DNA of 64,000 nt. It comes from CAVYBY01 sp963766935 (lineage in GTDB: Bacteria > Actinomycetota > UBA4738 > HRBIN12). A model generated the notes under the pieces. That model did not search any database. It saw only the letters and a list, made by a program, of their open reading frames with translations, and was not told the DNA's origin. The DNA lies in NCBI GenBank assembly GCA_963766935.1, contig CAVYBY010000002.1, positions 372,001-436,000 of the forward strand, read 5' to 3'. Both the position numbers and the translations under genes were made by a program. This document shows, in pieces, positions 1 through 8,356 of the stretch (the first letter of the stretch is position 1; the number at the start of each line of letters is the position of its first letter).

Positions 1-2
1 CC

Positions 3-338
3 ACGGTCGCCGAGACCGGCGTTCTGCAGCGTCGATCGGCCGACTCGGTCCGCAGCCGCGTCATGGCGGCCTGGGACGGGGTCCTGTCGATCGGGCTCGC
101 GATCTCGTTCATCCTGGCCGGACCCGTGCTGAGTCTGCTCGGGCCGAGACTCGTCTATGCGGTCGGGGGCGTGGCCGCCGCTGCCGCCGCGCTGCTCATC
201 TGGCCGGTCGTCAGGCCGTTCGCGCGCACGCTCGACCTGGGACCGTCGCCGCAAGACGAGCCAAGGGACGCGCCAAAGAACGAGCCACAGAACGAGATCC
301 ATCCTGGGCCCGAAGGGGTTGCGCGGCAGCCGCTCTGA
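3..338 (+). CDS. MFS transporter, C-terminal fragment
   Basis: The frame is open from the left edge of the window and ends at TGA 336-338, so only the last part of the protein is seen. It shows a charged loop (SVRSRVMAAWDG), then two strongly hydrophobic segments (LSIGLAISFILAGPVLSLL and LVYAVGGVAAAAAALLIWPV), then a hydrophilic tail of about 35 residues rich in D, E, P and N. Two closing helices after an R-x-R loop fit the last helices of a major facilitator superfamily transporter in the inner membrane. The substrate cannot be read. An ATG at 63 lies inside the same frame but is unlikely to be the true start. Confidence 0.55.
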   Translation, partial: TVAETGVLQRRSADSVRSRVMAAWDGVLSIGLAISFILAGPVLSLLGPRLVYAVGGVAAAAAALLIWPVVRPFARTLDLGPSPQDEPRDAPKNEPQNEIHPGPEGVARQPL

Positions 339-364
339 CCCGGGTTGTCCGTGCGGCCGGCTTG

Positions 365-384
365 CCTTGAACGGCCGTTCAAGG
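365..384. promoter_or_regulatory. 20-bp perfect palindrome, likely operator
   Basis: The sequence ccttgaacggccgttcaagg is a perfect palindrome over 20 bases. It ends 14 bases before the ATG of the FAD oxidoreductase at 399. The TTGAACG-CGTTCAA arrangement is typical of dimeric helix-turn-helix repressors such as the TetR family. No such regulator is visible next to it, so it may lie left of the window. Confidence 0.6.
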
Positions 385-398
385 TTACGGTCGGGGTC

Positions 399-2015
399 AT
401 GAGCGGCTCATCGCGGGACGCCGTCGTCATCGGGGGCGGTCACAACGGTCTCGTGGCCGCCGCGTACCTGGCGAGGCGGGGAGCCCGCACGGTCGTGTGC
501 GAGGCGCGGCACAAGGTGGGCGGCGCCGCGGACACGATGGCTCCCTGGCCGGAGGCGCCCGAGTTCCGGGTCACGACGCTCAGCTACGTGATGAGCCTCA
601 TGCCCGACACCATCGTCCGCGATCTCGCGCTCGACCGCCACGGCTACCGGCCGCACCCCGTCGGTCCGTACATCGTGCCGTTCGCCGATGGGCGAAGCAT
701 CGTTCAGCACGACGACCCGAAACACGATCACGACGAGTTCGCGGCCTTCTCGAAGAAGGACGCGGACGCGGCGGCCGACTGGCACGCATGGATCGGCGGG
801 CTCGCGGAGGTGCTCGGTCCGATGCTGATGACGACGCCGCCCAGGGTCGGTTCGAAGAAGCCGAAGGATCTCCTCGACCAGCTCCGTCTCGCCTGGCGCT
901 TTCGCGGGCTCGACGTCCGCGGCGTCGGCGACCTGACCCGGCTGATGACGATGTCCGTGTTCGACGTCCTCGACCGGTTCTTCGAGTCCGACCAGGTGAA
1001 GACGGTCATGGCGCTCAACGGGCTGATCGGAACCTGGGCGGGCCCGCACGAACCGGGAACCGGCTACGTGATGGCCCACCACTCGATCGGCGACGTCGGC
1101 GGCGGTCAGCTCGGAGCCTGGGCCGTGCCGGAGGGCGGGATGGGCGCGGTGGCCGACGCCATCGCGTCGAGCGCGCGTGCGGCCGGCGCCGAGATCCGCG
1201 TGAACACCCGCGTCGAGCGGATCCTCACCGACGGCGGCCGTGCACGCGGCGTCGTCATCGAGGGCGGCGAGGAGATCCACGCGCCGCTCGTCGTCACCGC
1301 CTGTCACCCGCAGATCACGTTTCTTCGCCAGCTGGAGCCGGACCAGCTGCCGACGGAGTTCCTCGACGACATCCGGAACTGGAAGACGCGCAGCGGCGTC
1401 GTGAAGATCAATCTTGCGCTCGACCGGCTGCCCGTCCTTGCCTCCAACCCCGAGCTCACCGACTTCTCCGGGGGATTCGAGCTGGCCGGTTCGGTGGCCC
1501 AGCTGGAACGCGGCTTCGAGGAAGCCCGGGCGGGAACCCCCGCGACCCGGCCGTTCAGCGACGGCGTGATCCCGACGGTGCTCGACCCCTCGCTGGCGCC
1601 GGAGGGCAAGCACGTGATGTCGCTGTTCACGCAGTGGGTCCCGCACGAGTGGAGCCAGGAGCCGCACCGAGAGGAGCTCGAGGCATACGCGGACCGCGTG
1701 ATCGCCGGCTACGACGAGGTCGCCCCCGGGTTCACCGACTCCGTGCTGCACCGCCAGGTGATCGGGCCCTACGACATGGAGCAGGAGTGGGGGCTGATCG
1801 GCGGCAACATCTTCCACGGCGAGCTCTCGGCGGAGCAGCTCTTCCACATGCGGCCGGCGCCCGGGTACGCGGACTACCGAACGCCGATCCGCGGCCTGTA
1901 CCAGTGCTCCAGCGCGACGCACGCCGGCGGCGGCGTCTGCGGGATCCCCGCGTACAACTGCGTCCGCGAGATCGTCCGCGACCGCCACACCGGCCGCCGG
2001 CGCGTTCACCGATAG
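399..2015 (+). CDS. FAD/NAD(P)-dependent oxidoreductase, phytoene desaturase-like
   Basis: A 538-residue protein that opens with a dinucleotide-binding motif (VVIGGGHNGLVAAAYLARRG, from about residue 8) followed by the acidic end of strand 2 (CEA). The C-terminal part has the flavin-domain region around GLYQCSSATHAGGGVCGIPAYN. This is the layout of the NAD(P)/FAD-dependent amine-oxidase/carotenoid-desaturase superfamily. Members oxidise C-C or C-N bonds using FAD; the substrate is not predictable. ATG 399 is preferred over an in-frame TTG at 345 because the glycine motif then sits at the usual distance from the N-terminus and the TTG would place the palindrome inside the gene. A GcvT/DmdA-like gene follows 23 bases later, which suggests a joint oxidation and one-carbon transfer job. 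Confidence 0.8.
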   Translation: MSGSSRDAVVIGGGHNGLVAAAYLARRGARTVVCEARHKVGGAADTMAPWPEAPEFRVTTLSYVMSLMPDTIVRDLALDRHGYRPHPVGPYIVPFADGRSIVQHDDPKHDHDEFAAFSKKDADAAADWHAWIGGLAEVLGPMLMTTPPRVGSKKPKDLLDQLRLAWRFRGLDVRGVGDLTRLMTMSVFDVLDRFFESDQVKTVMALNGLIGTWAGPHEPGTGYVMAHHSIGDVGGGQLGAWAVPEGGMGAVADAIASSARAAGAEIRVNTRVERILTDGGRARGVVIEGGEEIHAPLVVTACHPQITFLRQLEPDQLPTEFLDDIRNWKTRSGVVKINLALDRLPVLASNPELTDFSGGFELAGSVAQLERGFEEARAGTPATRPFSDGVIPTVLDPSLAPEGKHVMSLFTQWVPHEWSQEPHREELEAYADRVIAGYDEVAPGFTDSVLHRQVIGPYDMEQEWGLIGGNIFHGELSAEQLFHMRPAPGYADYRTPIRGLYQCSSATHAGGGVCGIPAYNCVREIVRDRHTGRRRVHR

Positions 2016-2038
2016 CTCAGGAGAGGGAGGGCGAGCTC

Positions 2039-3184
2039 ATGGCGGAGCCGTATTCGTTCACGTTCTACACCGCGACGTGGTACCGGAAGTCGCCGTACTG
2101 GCAGCGCACCATCGAGGCCGGCTCCACGAGCTGGGATCTCTACAACCACATGCTGATCCCGACGCTCTACGACAACGACGAGACCGAGTACTGGCATCTG
2201 CTCCGCCACGTCACGCTCTGGGACGTGGCAGTGGAACGGCAGGTCGAGATCACCGGACCCGACGCCGCCCGGTTCACCCAGCTGCTCACGTGCCGGGACC
2301 TGTCGGCCTGCGAGGTCATGCAATGCAAGTACGCGCCGATCATCGCGCCCTCGGGCGGCATCGTGAACGACCCGATCCTGTTGCGCCTGGGCGAGAACCA
2401 CTTCTGGCTTTCGCTCGCCGACTCCGACACGTTGCTGTACTGCCTTGGGGTGCAGGCGTTCGCGGGGCTCGACGTCGAGATCCGCGAGCCCGATGTGTCG
2501 CCGCTGCAGGTGCAGGGTCCGAAGTCGAAGCCCCTGATCCGGGATCTGTTCGGGGACGCCGTGGCGGACATGCGCTACTACCGGTGCTGGGCCGGAGACC
2601 TCGACGGCATCCCGGTGGTCGTCTCGCGCACCGGATGGAGCGGCGAGGTGGGCTACGAGATCTATCTGCGCGACGGCTCGCGCGGCTCGGATCTGTGGGA
2701 CCGCGTCATGGAGGCGGGCCGGCCGCACGAGATCCGGCCGATCGCGCCGAGCGACCAGCGGCGTCTGGAGGCCGGGATCTTCAACTACGGCAACGACATG
2801 GGGATCGAGGACACGCCGTATCACGTGACGGGCATGGAGCGGCTCGTCGAGCCGGCCGCGGACTTCATCGGCAAGGACGCGCTGGCCGAAGTCGCCGCGC
2901 GCGGTGTTGACCGCAAGCTCGTCGGCGTCGAGTTCGGCGGCGAGCCGTTCCGGCTCTGGCTCGACGACTTCTGGCCGGTTCGCCACGGTGACGACGTGGT
3001 GGGCAAGCTCACCAGCGCGTCCCGGTCGTTCCGGCTCGAGAAGAACATCGGGTACGCATGGGTGCCGATCGCCCTCGCCGGTGTGGGGACCACGCTCGAG
3101 ATCGAATCTCCCGACGGGATGCTGCCGGCAACGGTCGCAGCGCTGCCGTTCCTCGACCCGAGGAAAGAGGTCCCCAAGAGCTGA
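2039..3184 (+). CDS. GcvT-family aminomethyltransferase, DmdA-like
   Basis: A 381-residue protein of the glycine-cleavage T-protein family. It carries the pattern YNHMLIPT, then LWDVAVERQVEITGPDA, SPLQVQGPKS and GYEIYL, ending in a C-terminal barrel (VGVEFGGEPF onward). The N-terminus resembles dimethylsulfoniopropionate demethylase DmdA more than standard GcvT. Such enzymes move a methyl or methylene group to tetrahydrofolate. A strong ribosome site (aggagaggg) precedes ATG 2039. The gene sits 23 bases after the FAD oxidoreductase in the same direction, so the two probably form an operon for demethylating an N-, O- or S-methyl compound. True DMSP activity is not assured, because many soil homologues act on other methylated substrates. 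Confidence 0.8.
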   Translation: MAEPYSFTFYTATWYRKSPYWQRTIEAGSTSWDLYNHMLIPTLYDNDETEYWHLLRHVTLWDVAVERQVEITGPDAARFTQLLTCRDLSACEVMQCKYAPIIAPSGGIVNDPILLRLGENHFWLSLADSDTLLYCLGVQAFAGLDVEIREPDVSPLQVQGPKSKPLIRDLFGDAVADMRYYRCWAGDLDGIPVVVSRTGWSGEVGYEIYLRDGSRGSDLWDRVMEAGRPHEIRPIAPSDQRRLEAGIFNYGNDMGIEDTPYHVTGMERLVEPAADFIGKDALAEVAARGVDRKLVGVEFGGEPFRLWLDDFWPVRHGDDVVGKLTSASRSFRLEKNIGYAWVPIALAGVGTTLEIESPDGMLPATVAALPFLDPRKEVPKS

Positions 3185-3217
3185 CCGCGTTCGTACCGGA
3201 TCGGGGATGATGAGGCC

Positions 3218-3763
3218 GTGCAGAACCTCGGCGGACACCTGCTGATCGCGGGACCCGACCTGTGGGACCCGAACTTCCGCAGAGCGATCGTGCTCGTCGG
3301 GCACCACGACGAAGAGGGAGCGGTCGGCGTGGTGCTGAACCGAGCGCTGTCGCTCACCGTCCACGAGGCCCTGCCTCCGCTCGCCGGGCTGGTCGCTTTC
3401 GACGAGCCGCTGTTCGAGGGCGGGCCGGTGCAGCCGTCGTCGGCGGTGGTCGTCGCCGACTTCGAGGATCCGTCGACCATCGACATCGTGGCATTCGACT
3501 CGGTGGGGTTCCTCCCCCCAGAGCCCGACGACGATGCGGTGGGGTCGATCCGCCGCGCCCGCGTGTTCGCCGGCTACGCCGGATGGGGACCCGGTCAGCT
3601 GGAGGCGGAGATCGACACGCCGGGATCCTGGGTCGTGGCGCCGGCCACGGCGGACGACGTGTTCGTGCCGGACCCGGCCGGTCTGTGGGGGCGCGTGCTG
3701 AAGCGAATGGGCCCCGCCTACGACATGCTGCGAATGATGCCGGCCGACCCCTCGCACAACTGA
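3218..3763 (+). CDS. YqgE/AlgH family protein
   Basis: A 181-residue protein matching the DUF179 (YqgE/AlgH) family over its whole length: GGHLLIAGPDLWDPNFRRAIVL at the start, GVVLNRAL, then LFEGGPVQ, and the central VFAGYAGWGPGQLEAEI motif. The biochemical role of the family is not settled; AlgH was linked to transcriptional control of alginate in Pseudomonas. The start is GTG 3218. A GATGAT hexamer ends six bases before the GTG, and with no clear ribosome site this suggests a leaderless message. The following methyltransferase starts 5 bases after the stop. Confidence 0.88.
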   Translation: MQNLGGHLLIAGPDLWDPNFRRAIVLVGHHDEEGAVGVVLNRALSLTVHEALPPLAGLVAFDEPLFEGGPVQPSSAVVVADFEDPSTIDIVAFDSVGFLPPEPDDDAVGSIRRARVFAGYAGWGPGQLEAEIDTPGSWVVAPATADDVFVPDPAGLWGRVLKRMGPAYDMLRMMPADPSHN

Positions 3764-3767
3764 CGCC

Positions 3768-4547
3768 GTGTCCGACCGGCCCTCGATCGCCTTCGACCGC
3801 GCCGCCGAGTACTACGACGAGACGCGCGGGCTGAGCCCCGACGCCGTCCGCCGCAGCATCGGCGTGCTCGAGGAGGAGCTGCGGGGGCGCGGGAGGGTGC
3901 TCGAGATCGGGGTCGGCACCGGCCAGGTGGCGATCCCCCTTGCCGAGCGTGGCGTGCGCGTGATCGGGATCGATCTCTCGGCGCCGATGCTCCGGCAGCT
4001 GGTGCGAAAGCCCGGCGGGAAGGCCGTACCGCTGGCCCTTGGCGACGCGACCCGGCTGCCCGTGCGCGACGGCGCGTTCGGCGGCGCGGTGGTTCGGTGG
4101 GTGCTCCACCTCATCCCCGCCTGGCCCTCCGCGCTCGGCGAGCTGGTGCGGGCGATGCGTCCCGGCTCGCCGCTCGCGATCCAGATCGGCTCCTTCTCGG
4201 GCGCGCGCTCCGAGATCCAGGACCGATTCGCGGAGCTTTCCGGGATCGCGCACGAGCCCGCGGGGCTCGACTGGGGCGCCGTGGGCGAGCTGGACGAGGC
4301 CGCGGCTGCAGCCGGGGCTCCGCTCGCGCGGATCCGCGCGTACCAGGACCGTCCGGCTCACTCCCTGGAGGGGTTCATCGACGCGCTCGAGGGGAACCGG
4401 TTCAGCTGGACCTGGGGCGCGCCCGAGGACACGGTGCGCGCGGCAGCGGCGCAGGTGCGGGCGTGGGCTCGCGAGCGCTTCGGACCGCTCGATCGGATCG
4501 CCGGCGACGAAGCCGAGTCGGCCTGGCGCGTCTACGTTCGGTCCTGA
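3768..4547 (+). CDS. Class I SAM-dependent methyltransferase
   Basis: A 259-residue protein with SAM-binding motif I (VLEIGVGTGQVAIPLAE), an acidic residue closing strand 2 (VIGIDLS), and a methyltransf_11-type post motif (ALGDATRLPVRDGAFGGAVV, then WVLHLIPAWPSALGELVRAMRPGSP). The length and order fit a small-molecule or quinone-type methyltransferase, but the substrate is not predictable. It starts at GTG 3768, five bases after the yqgE-like gene, so the pair is probably co-transcribed. Confidence 0.82.
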   Translation: MSDRPSIAFDRAAEYYDETRGLSPDAVRRSIGVLEEELRGRGRVLEIGVGTGQVAIPLAERGVRVIGIDLSAPMLRQLVRKPGGKAVPLALGDATRLPVRDGAFGGAVVRWVLHLIPAWPSALGELVRAMRPGSPLAIQIGSFSGARSEIQDRFAELSGIAHEPAGLDWGAVGELDEAAAAAGAPLARIRAYQDRPAHSLEGFIDALEGNRFSWTWGAPEDTVRAAAAQVRAWARERFGPLDRIAGDEAESAWRVYVRS

Positions 4548-4646
4548 TCCGGGGGGGCACCCGACGCGGGCGACGAGCCGATATCCTTGGTCTCGCCACG
4601 GGCCGCAGCCCCGACGCCCATGGGAAGAGCGCAAGGGAGGATCCGC

Positions 4647-5576
4647 GTGCCGATCACGGAAGTCGACAAGATCTGGATGGACGGCGAGCTCGTGCCGTGG
4701 CGCGACGCCCAGATCCACGTGCTCAGCCACGCACTCCATTACGGGAGCGGGGTCTTCGAGGGGATCCGGGCCTACGAGACTCCTCGCGGCCCGGCCGTGT
4801 GGCACCTCGAGGAGCACCTGAAGCGGCTGTTCCGCTCGGCGAAGCTCTACCACATGGACATCCCGTACTCGCGGGAGGCCATGACCGAGGCGACCAAGGA
4901 CGTGATCCGCGCGAACGGTCTCAGCGCGTGCTACATCCGGCCGCTCGCGTTTCGCGGGTACGGCGAGATGGGCGTGAACCCGTTGCTCGCCAAGGTGAAC
5001 GTCGTGATCGCCGTGTGGCCCTGGGGCGCCTACCTCGGCGAGGACGCACTCGAGCAGGGCGTGCGCGTCAAGATCTCGAGCTGGCGGCGAAACGGGCAGA
5101 ACTCGCTGCCGGCCGCGGCCAAGGCCACGGGCCAGTACATCAACAGCGTGCTGGCGAAGGTCGAGTCGATGAAGGCCGGCTACGACGAGGCCATCATGCT
5201 GAACGAGCAGGGGACGGTGACCGACGGTTCGGGCGAGAACGTCTTCATCGTCCGCGACGGCGTGCTCCTCACGCCGCCGATCTCGGCCGGATGTCTCGAC
5301 GGGATCACGCGCCAGTCGGTGATCCAGCTGGCCACCGATCTGGGGTACTCGGTGCGCGAGGAGCCGCTCGTGCGGACCGACCTCTACAACGCGGACGAAT
5401 GCTTCTTCTCCGGCACGGCGGCCGAGCTGACCCCCATCCGCGAGGTGGACGACCGCGTGGTCGGTGAAGGCCATCGCGGCCCGGTGACGAAAGAGCTCCA
5501 GGGGGCCTTCTTCGCCGCGACCAAGGGCGAGAACGAGAAGTATCAGCAATGGCTGACCTACGTCGACCCGGCGTGA
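4647..5576 (+). CDS. ilvE: Branched-chain amino acid aminotransferase
   Basis: A class IV PLP aminotransferase of 309 residues. The N-terminus (KIWMDGELVPWRDA, then HALHYGSGVFEGIRAY) and the lysine region NSLPAAAKATGQYINS match the IlvE group. The C-terminal SGTAAELTPI motif is also present. The enzyme makes leucine, isoleucine and valine from their 2-oxo acids with glutamate as donor. GTG 4647 is chosen because aagggagga lies just upstream and the protein length then equals typical IlvE; an ORF start at 4587 would add an unconserved extension. A TATCCT -10 element near 4581 fits a promoter about 65 bases upstream. Confidence 0.92.
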   Translation: MPITEVDKIWMDGELVPWRDAQIHVLSHALHYGSGVFEGIRAYETPRGPAVWHLEEHLKRLFRSAKLYHMDIPYSREAMTEATKDVIRANGLSACYIRPLAFRGYGEMGVNPLLAKVNVVIAVWPWGAYLGEDALEQGVRVKISSWRRNGQNSLPAAAKATGQYINSVLAKVESMKAGYDEAIMLNEQGTVTDGSGENVFIVRDGVLLTPPISAGCLDGITRQSVIQLATDLGYSVREEPLVRTDLYNADECFFSGTAAELTPIREVDDRVVGEGHRGPVTKELQGAFFAATKGENEKYQQWLTYVDPA

Positions 5577-5589
5577 ACGGCCGGCCGAG

Positions 5590-8157
5590 GTGACACCGGC
5601 CGAAGAGGGCGAGTCATCCCGGCTTCCGCGGTCGGTCGTTCCCGTTCGCTACGAGGTGACCTTCGAGCCCGACCTCGACGCGGGCACGTTCCGCGGCTCG
5701 GAGAGCGTGACGCTCACGGTCAAGGAGCCGGTCTCCGAGATCGTCCTCAACGCCCAGGCGCTCCGGATCCGGGCGGACGGTCCGCTGGAGGGGCCCGACG
5801 GGGTCCTCGTCGACATCGTGAGCGTCTCGGTCGACGAGGCGGCGCAGCGCGCCACGATCGACCTCGCCGGACAGATCCAGCCCGGAACCTGGACCCTGCG
5901 GCTCGGGTTCGCGGGTGAGCTCAGCCAGAAGCTGACGGGGTTCTACCGGTCCACCTACGCGGCCGAGGACGGCACGAGCGAGTCGATCGCCGTGACCCAC
6001 TTCGAACCGACCGACGCGAGGCGCGCGTTCCCGTGCTGGGACGAGCCCGACCTCAAGGCCGCGTTCGCGGTCGAGCTGGTCGTCCCCGAAGGGCTCACGG
6101 CCATCTCCAACGCACCCGAGACCGGACGGGAGCCGCTCGGCGACGGACGAGTTCGCGTTCGCTTCGCGGACACGATGGTCATGTCCACGTATCTGCTCGC
6201 GGTCGTGATCGGGCGTCTCGAGGTGAGCGACGTCGTGGATGCCGGCGGGGTTCCGACCCGGATCGTGAACGTGCCCGGGAAGGGCCACCTGACGCCGTTC
6301 GCGCTCGAGGCGGGTTCGTTCTCGCTCCAGTGGTTCGCCGACTACTACGGGATCCCGTATCCGGACGCGAAGGTCGACCACGTCGCTCTTCCCGACTTCG
6401 CCCAGGGGGCCATGGAGAACCTGGGCTGCATCACCTACCGGGAGACCCTCCTGCTCGTCGACCCGGACGAGGCGACCCAAGAAGAGATGATCGAGGTCGC
6501 CGAGACGGTCGCGCACGAGCTGGCCCACATGTGGTTCGGCGATCTCGTCACGATGCGGTGGTGGAACGGGATCTGGCTGAACGAGGCGTTCGCGACGTTC
6601 ATGTCGATGCTCGCCGTCGACGCGTTCCGGCCCGGCTGGCGGATCTGGTCGATGTTCTCCCGGCTGCGCGCCTCGGCCTTCGACATCGACTCGCTCGCCT
6701 CGACGCGGGCGATCGAATACCCGGTGGAGTCCCCGGACGACGCGATGGGGATGTTCGACACGCTCACCTACATGAAGGGCGCCGGGATCCTGTGGATGCT
6801 CGAGGCCTACCTCGGGGCCGACCGGTTCCGCGACGGCATCCGGCGGTACCTCCGGCGCCACATGCACGGCAACGCCGAGACCCAGGACCTGTGGGACGCG
6901 CTCGAGAGCGAGACCGGGGAGCCGGTGCGACGGATCATGGACGCGTGGATCTTCCAGCCGGGGTTCCCGGCGATCCGCGTCTCGGAGCGCGACGGCGCGC
7001 TCCACCTGGAGCAGCGCCGGTACCGGCAGACGGGTGAGGACGACGGGACCCGGTGGCCGGTGCCCCTGCTCGTGCGGCAGACGGGCGCCGGCGGCACACG
7101 GACCGACAGCGTGCTGGTCGAGGGCGGCGGCGCGTCGGTCCCCCTGCTGGGCGGCGAGGCCGCCGTCGTCGCCAATGCGTCCGGCAGCAGCTTCGTGCGG
7201 GTCTGGTACGAAGGGGGCCTGCGGACCCGCCTCGTGGCCCGTGCCGGGGAGTTCCTCTCGCCGGAGGAGCGGCATGCGCTCGTCGACGACGCGTGGGCGG
7301 CGATCACCTCCGGCGCGGACGACGCCGGTTCCTTCCTCGACCTGGTCGGCGCGCTCGCAACCGGGGGTGAGTCCGACCTCCGGGTCTGGCAGGCCATGCT
7401 GCTTGGGCTGGGGTGGTTCGAGCGGTTCCTCGAGGGATCCGAACGAGACCGGTTCCGGGGGCACGTCCGGGGGCTCATCGAGCCGAAGGCGGCCGCACTG
7501 GGGCTGGGCGTCGCGCGGGATGGCGAGTCCGACCTGGACCGCGCCCTTCGGGGCGCGTTGCTTCAGGCGCTTGCCGTCGTCGGTGGCGACCCCGACGCGG
7601 AGTCCCGTGCCCGCGAGATCGAGCGGGCGGTGGAGCGTGGTGAGGCCGTGGATGCCCACCTCGCGGCCGCGGCCACCGAGGTCGTGGCGCGTTTCGGCGA
7701 CGCCGACGACTACGAGCGGTTCCGCAAGCGTGCCTCCCATGCCGGGACGCCCCAGGAGGAGCGACGGTATCTCCACGCGCTCCCGCTCTTCCCGGGTGTG
7801 GGGCTGATGGACCGGACGCTGGCGGATTGCTTCACCGACGAGATCCGGTCGCAGGACGCGCCGTTCGTGCTCGCCCGCGCGACCGCGCACCGGGAGCTCG
7901 GCGGCCGCGCCTGGGACTACCTCGCGGCACACTGGACCGAGGCCGAGGAGCGGTTCGCCTCCTCCAACATGATCACGCTCACGGCGGGGCTGCGCTATCT
8001 CTCGACCGAGGCGCAGGAGGCTCAGGTGGCGGCGTTCTTCGCCACGCACGGCATCCCGCAGAGCGCCCTGACGCTCACCCAGAACCTCGAGCGGCAGCGG
8101 ATCGCCGTGGGCCTCCGCCGCCGGTCCACCCCCCAGCTGCGCACGATCTTCATGTAG
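5590..8157 (+). CDS. M1 family metallo-aminopeptidase
   Basis: An 855-residue zinc aminopeptidase. It has the substrate-anchoring GAMEN motif, followed by the zinc site H309-E310-L-A-H313 and the third ligand E332 in WLNEAF, exactly 18 residues after the second histidine. The N-terminal beta domain (SRLPRSVVPVRYEV), the catalytic domain, and a C-terminal ERAP1-like helical domain of about 300 residues give the tricorn-interacting-factor F2/PepN-type layout. It removes N-terminal residues from peptides in the cytoplasm. The start is GTG 5590, 13 bases after ilvE, so the gene may be read from the same message. Confidence 0.93.
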   Translation: MTPAEEGESSRLPRSVVPVRYEVTFEPDLDAGTFRGSESVTLTVKEPVSEIVLNAQALRIRADGPLEGPDGVLVDIVSVSVDEAAQRATIDLAGQIQPGTWTLRLGFAGELSQKLTGFYRSTYAAEDGTSESIAVTHFEPTDARRAFPCWDEPDLKAAFAVELVVPEGLTAISNAPETGREPLGDGRVRVRFADTMVMSTYLLAVVIGRLEVSDVVDAGGVPTRIVNVPGKGHLTPFALEAGSFSLQWFADYYGIPYPDAKVDHVALPDFAQGAMENLGCITYRETLLLVDPDEATQEEMIEVAETVAHELAHMWFGDLVTMRWWNGIWLNEAFATFMSMLAVDAFRPGWRIWSMFSRLRASAFDIDSLASTRAIEYPVESPDDAMGMFDTLTYMKGAGILWMLEAYLGADRFRDGIRRYLRRHMHGNAETQDLWDALESETGEPVRRIMDAWIFQPGFPAIRVSERDGALHLEQRRYRQTGEDDGTRWPVPLLVRQTGAGGTRTDSVLVEGGGASVPLLGGEAAVVANASGSSFVRVWYEGGLRTRLVARAGEFLSPEERHALVDDAWAAITSGADDAGSFLDLVGALATGGESDLRVWQAMLLGLGWFERFLEGSERDRFRGHVRGLIEPKAAALGLGVARDGESDLDRALRGALLQALAVVGGDPDAESRAREIERAVERGEAVDAHLAAAATEVVARFGDADDYERFRKRASHAGTPQEERRYLHALPLFPGVGLMDRTLADCFTDEIRSQDAPFVLARATAHRELGGRAWDYLAAHWTEAEERFASSNMITLTAGLRYLSTEAQEAQVAAFFATHGIPQSALTLTQNLERQRIAVGLRRRSTPQLRTIFM

Positions 8158-8231
8158 CGGTCGGCGGTGTCCCAGCTCGAGCGCTGGGTCCGGCCTGCGG
8201 CCGTCTTGACGAGGGTCCGGGCGGGTCATAC

Positions 8232-8251
8232 CGTTCGGACCCGAACGATCT
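8232..8251. promoter_or_regulatory. Operator-like inverted repeat, shared motif copy C
   Basis: Bases 8232-8247 read cgttcggacccgaacg, an exact inverted repeat with a two-base centre. The right half (ggacccgaacga) recurs at 16200 and, with small changes, at 18183-18206. It lies about 110 bases before the aldehyde dehydrogenase start and is the best candidate for the operator of the dioxygenase operon. The MarR gene at the end of that operon is the obvious candidate binder (inference). Confidence 0.5.
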
Positions 8252-8356
8252 TCCCCGTCCGATGAACGGTGCCTCTTTGGGGAGGGGAGCACGGGCGGCC
8301 TCGCAACGATCGAAGGCGTCGACGTCCCGACCGGCCATTGGATCGGGGGCGCACGG

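Noticed and set aside
408..2009. Long minus-strand open frame across the FAD oxidoreductase, and similar long antisense frames elsewhere (for example 5614-8493 and 16795-18279)
   Set aside because: In high-GC DNA the opposite strand often stays open. The products are rich in R, G, A and P and have no recognisable motif, while the other strand encodes clear enzymes.
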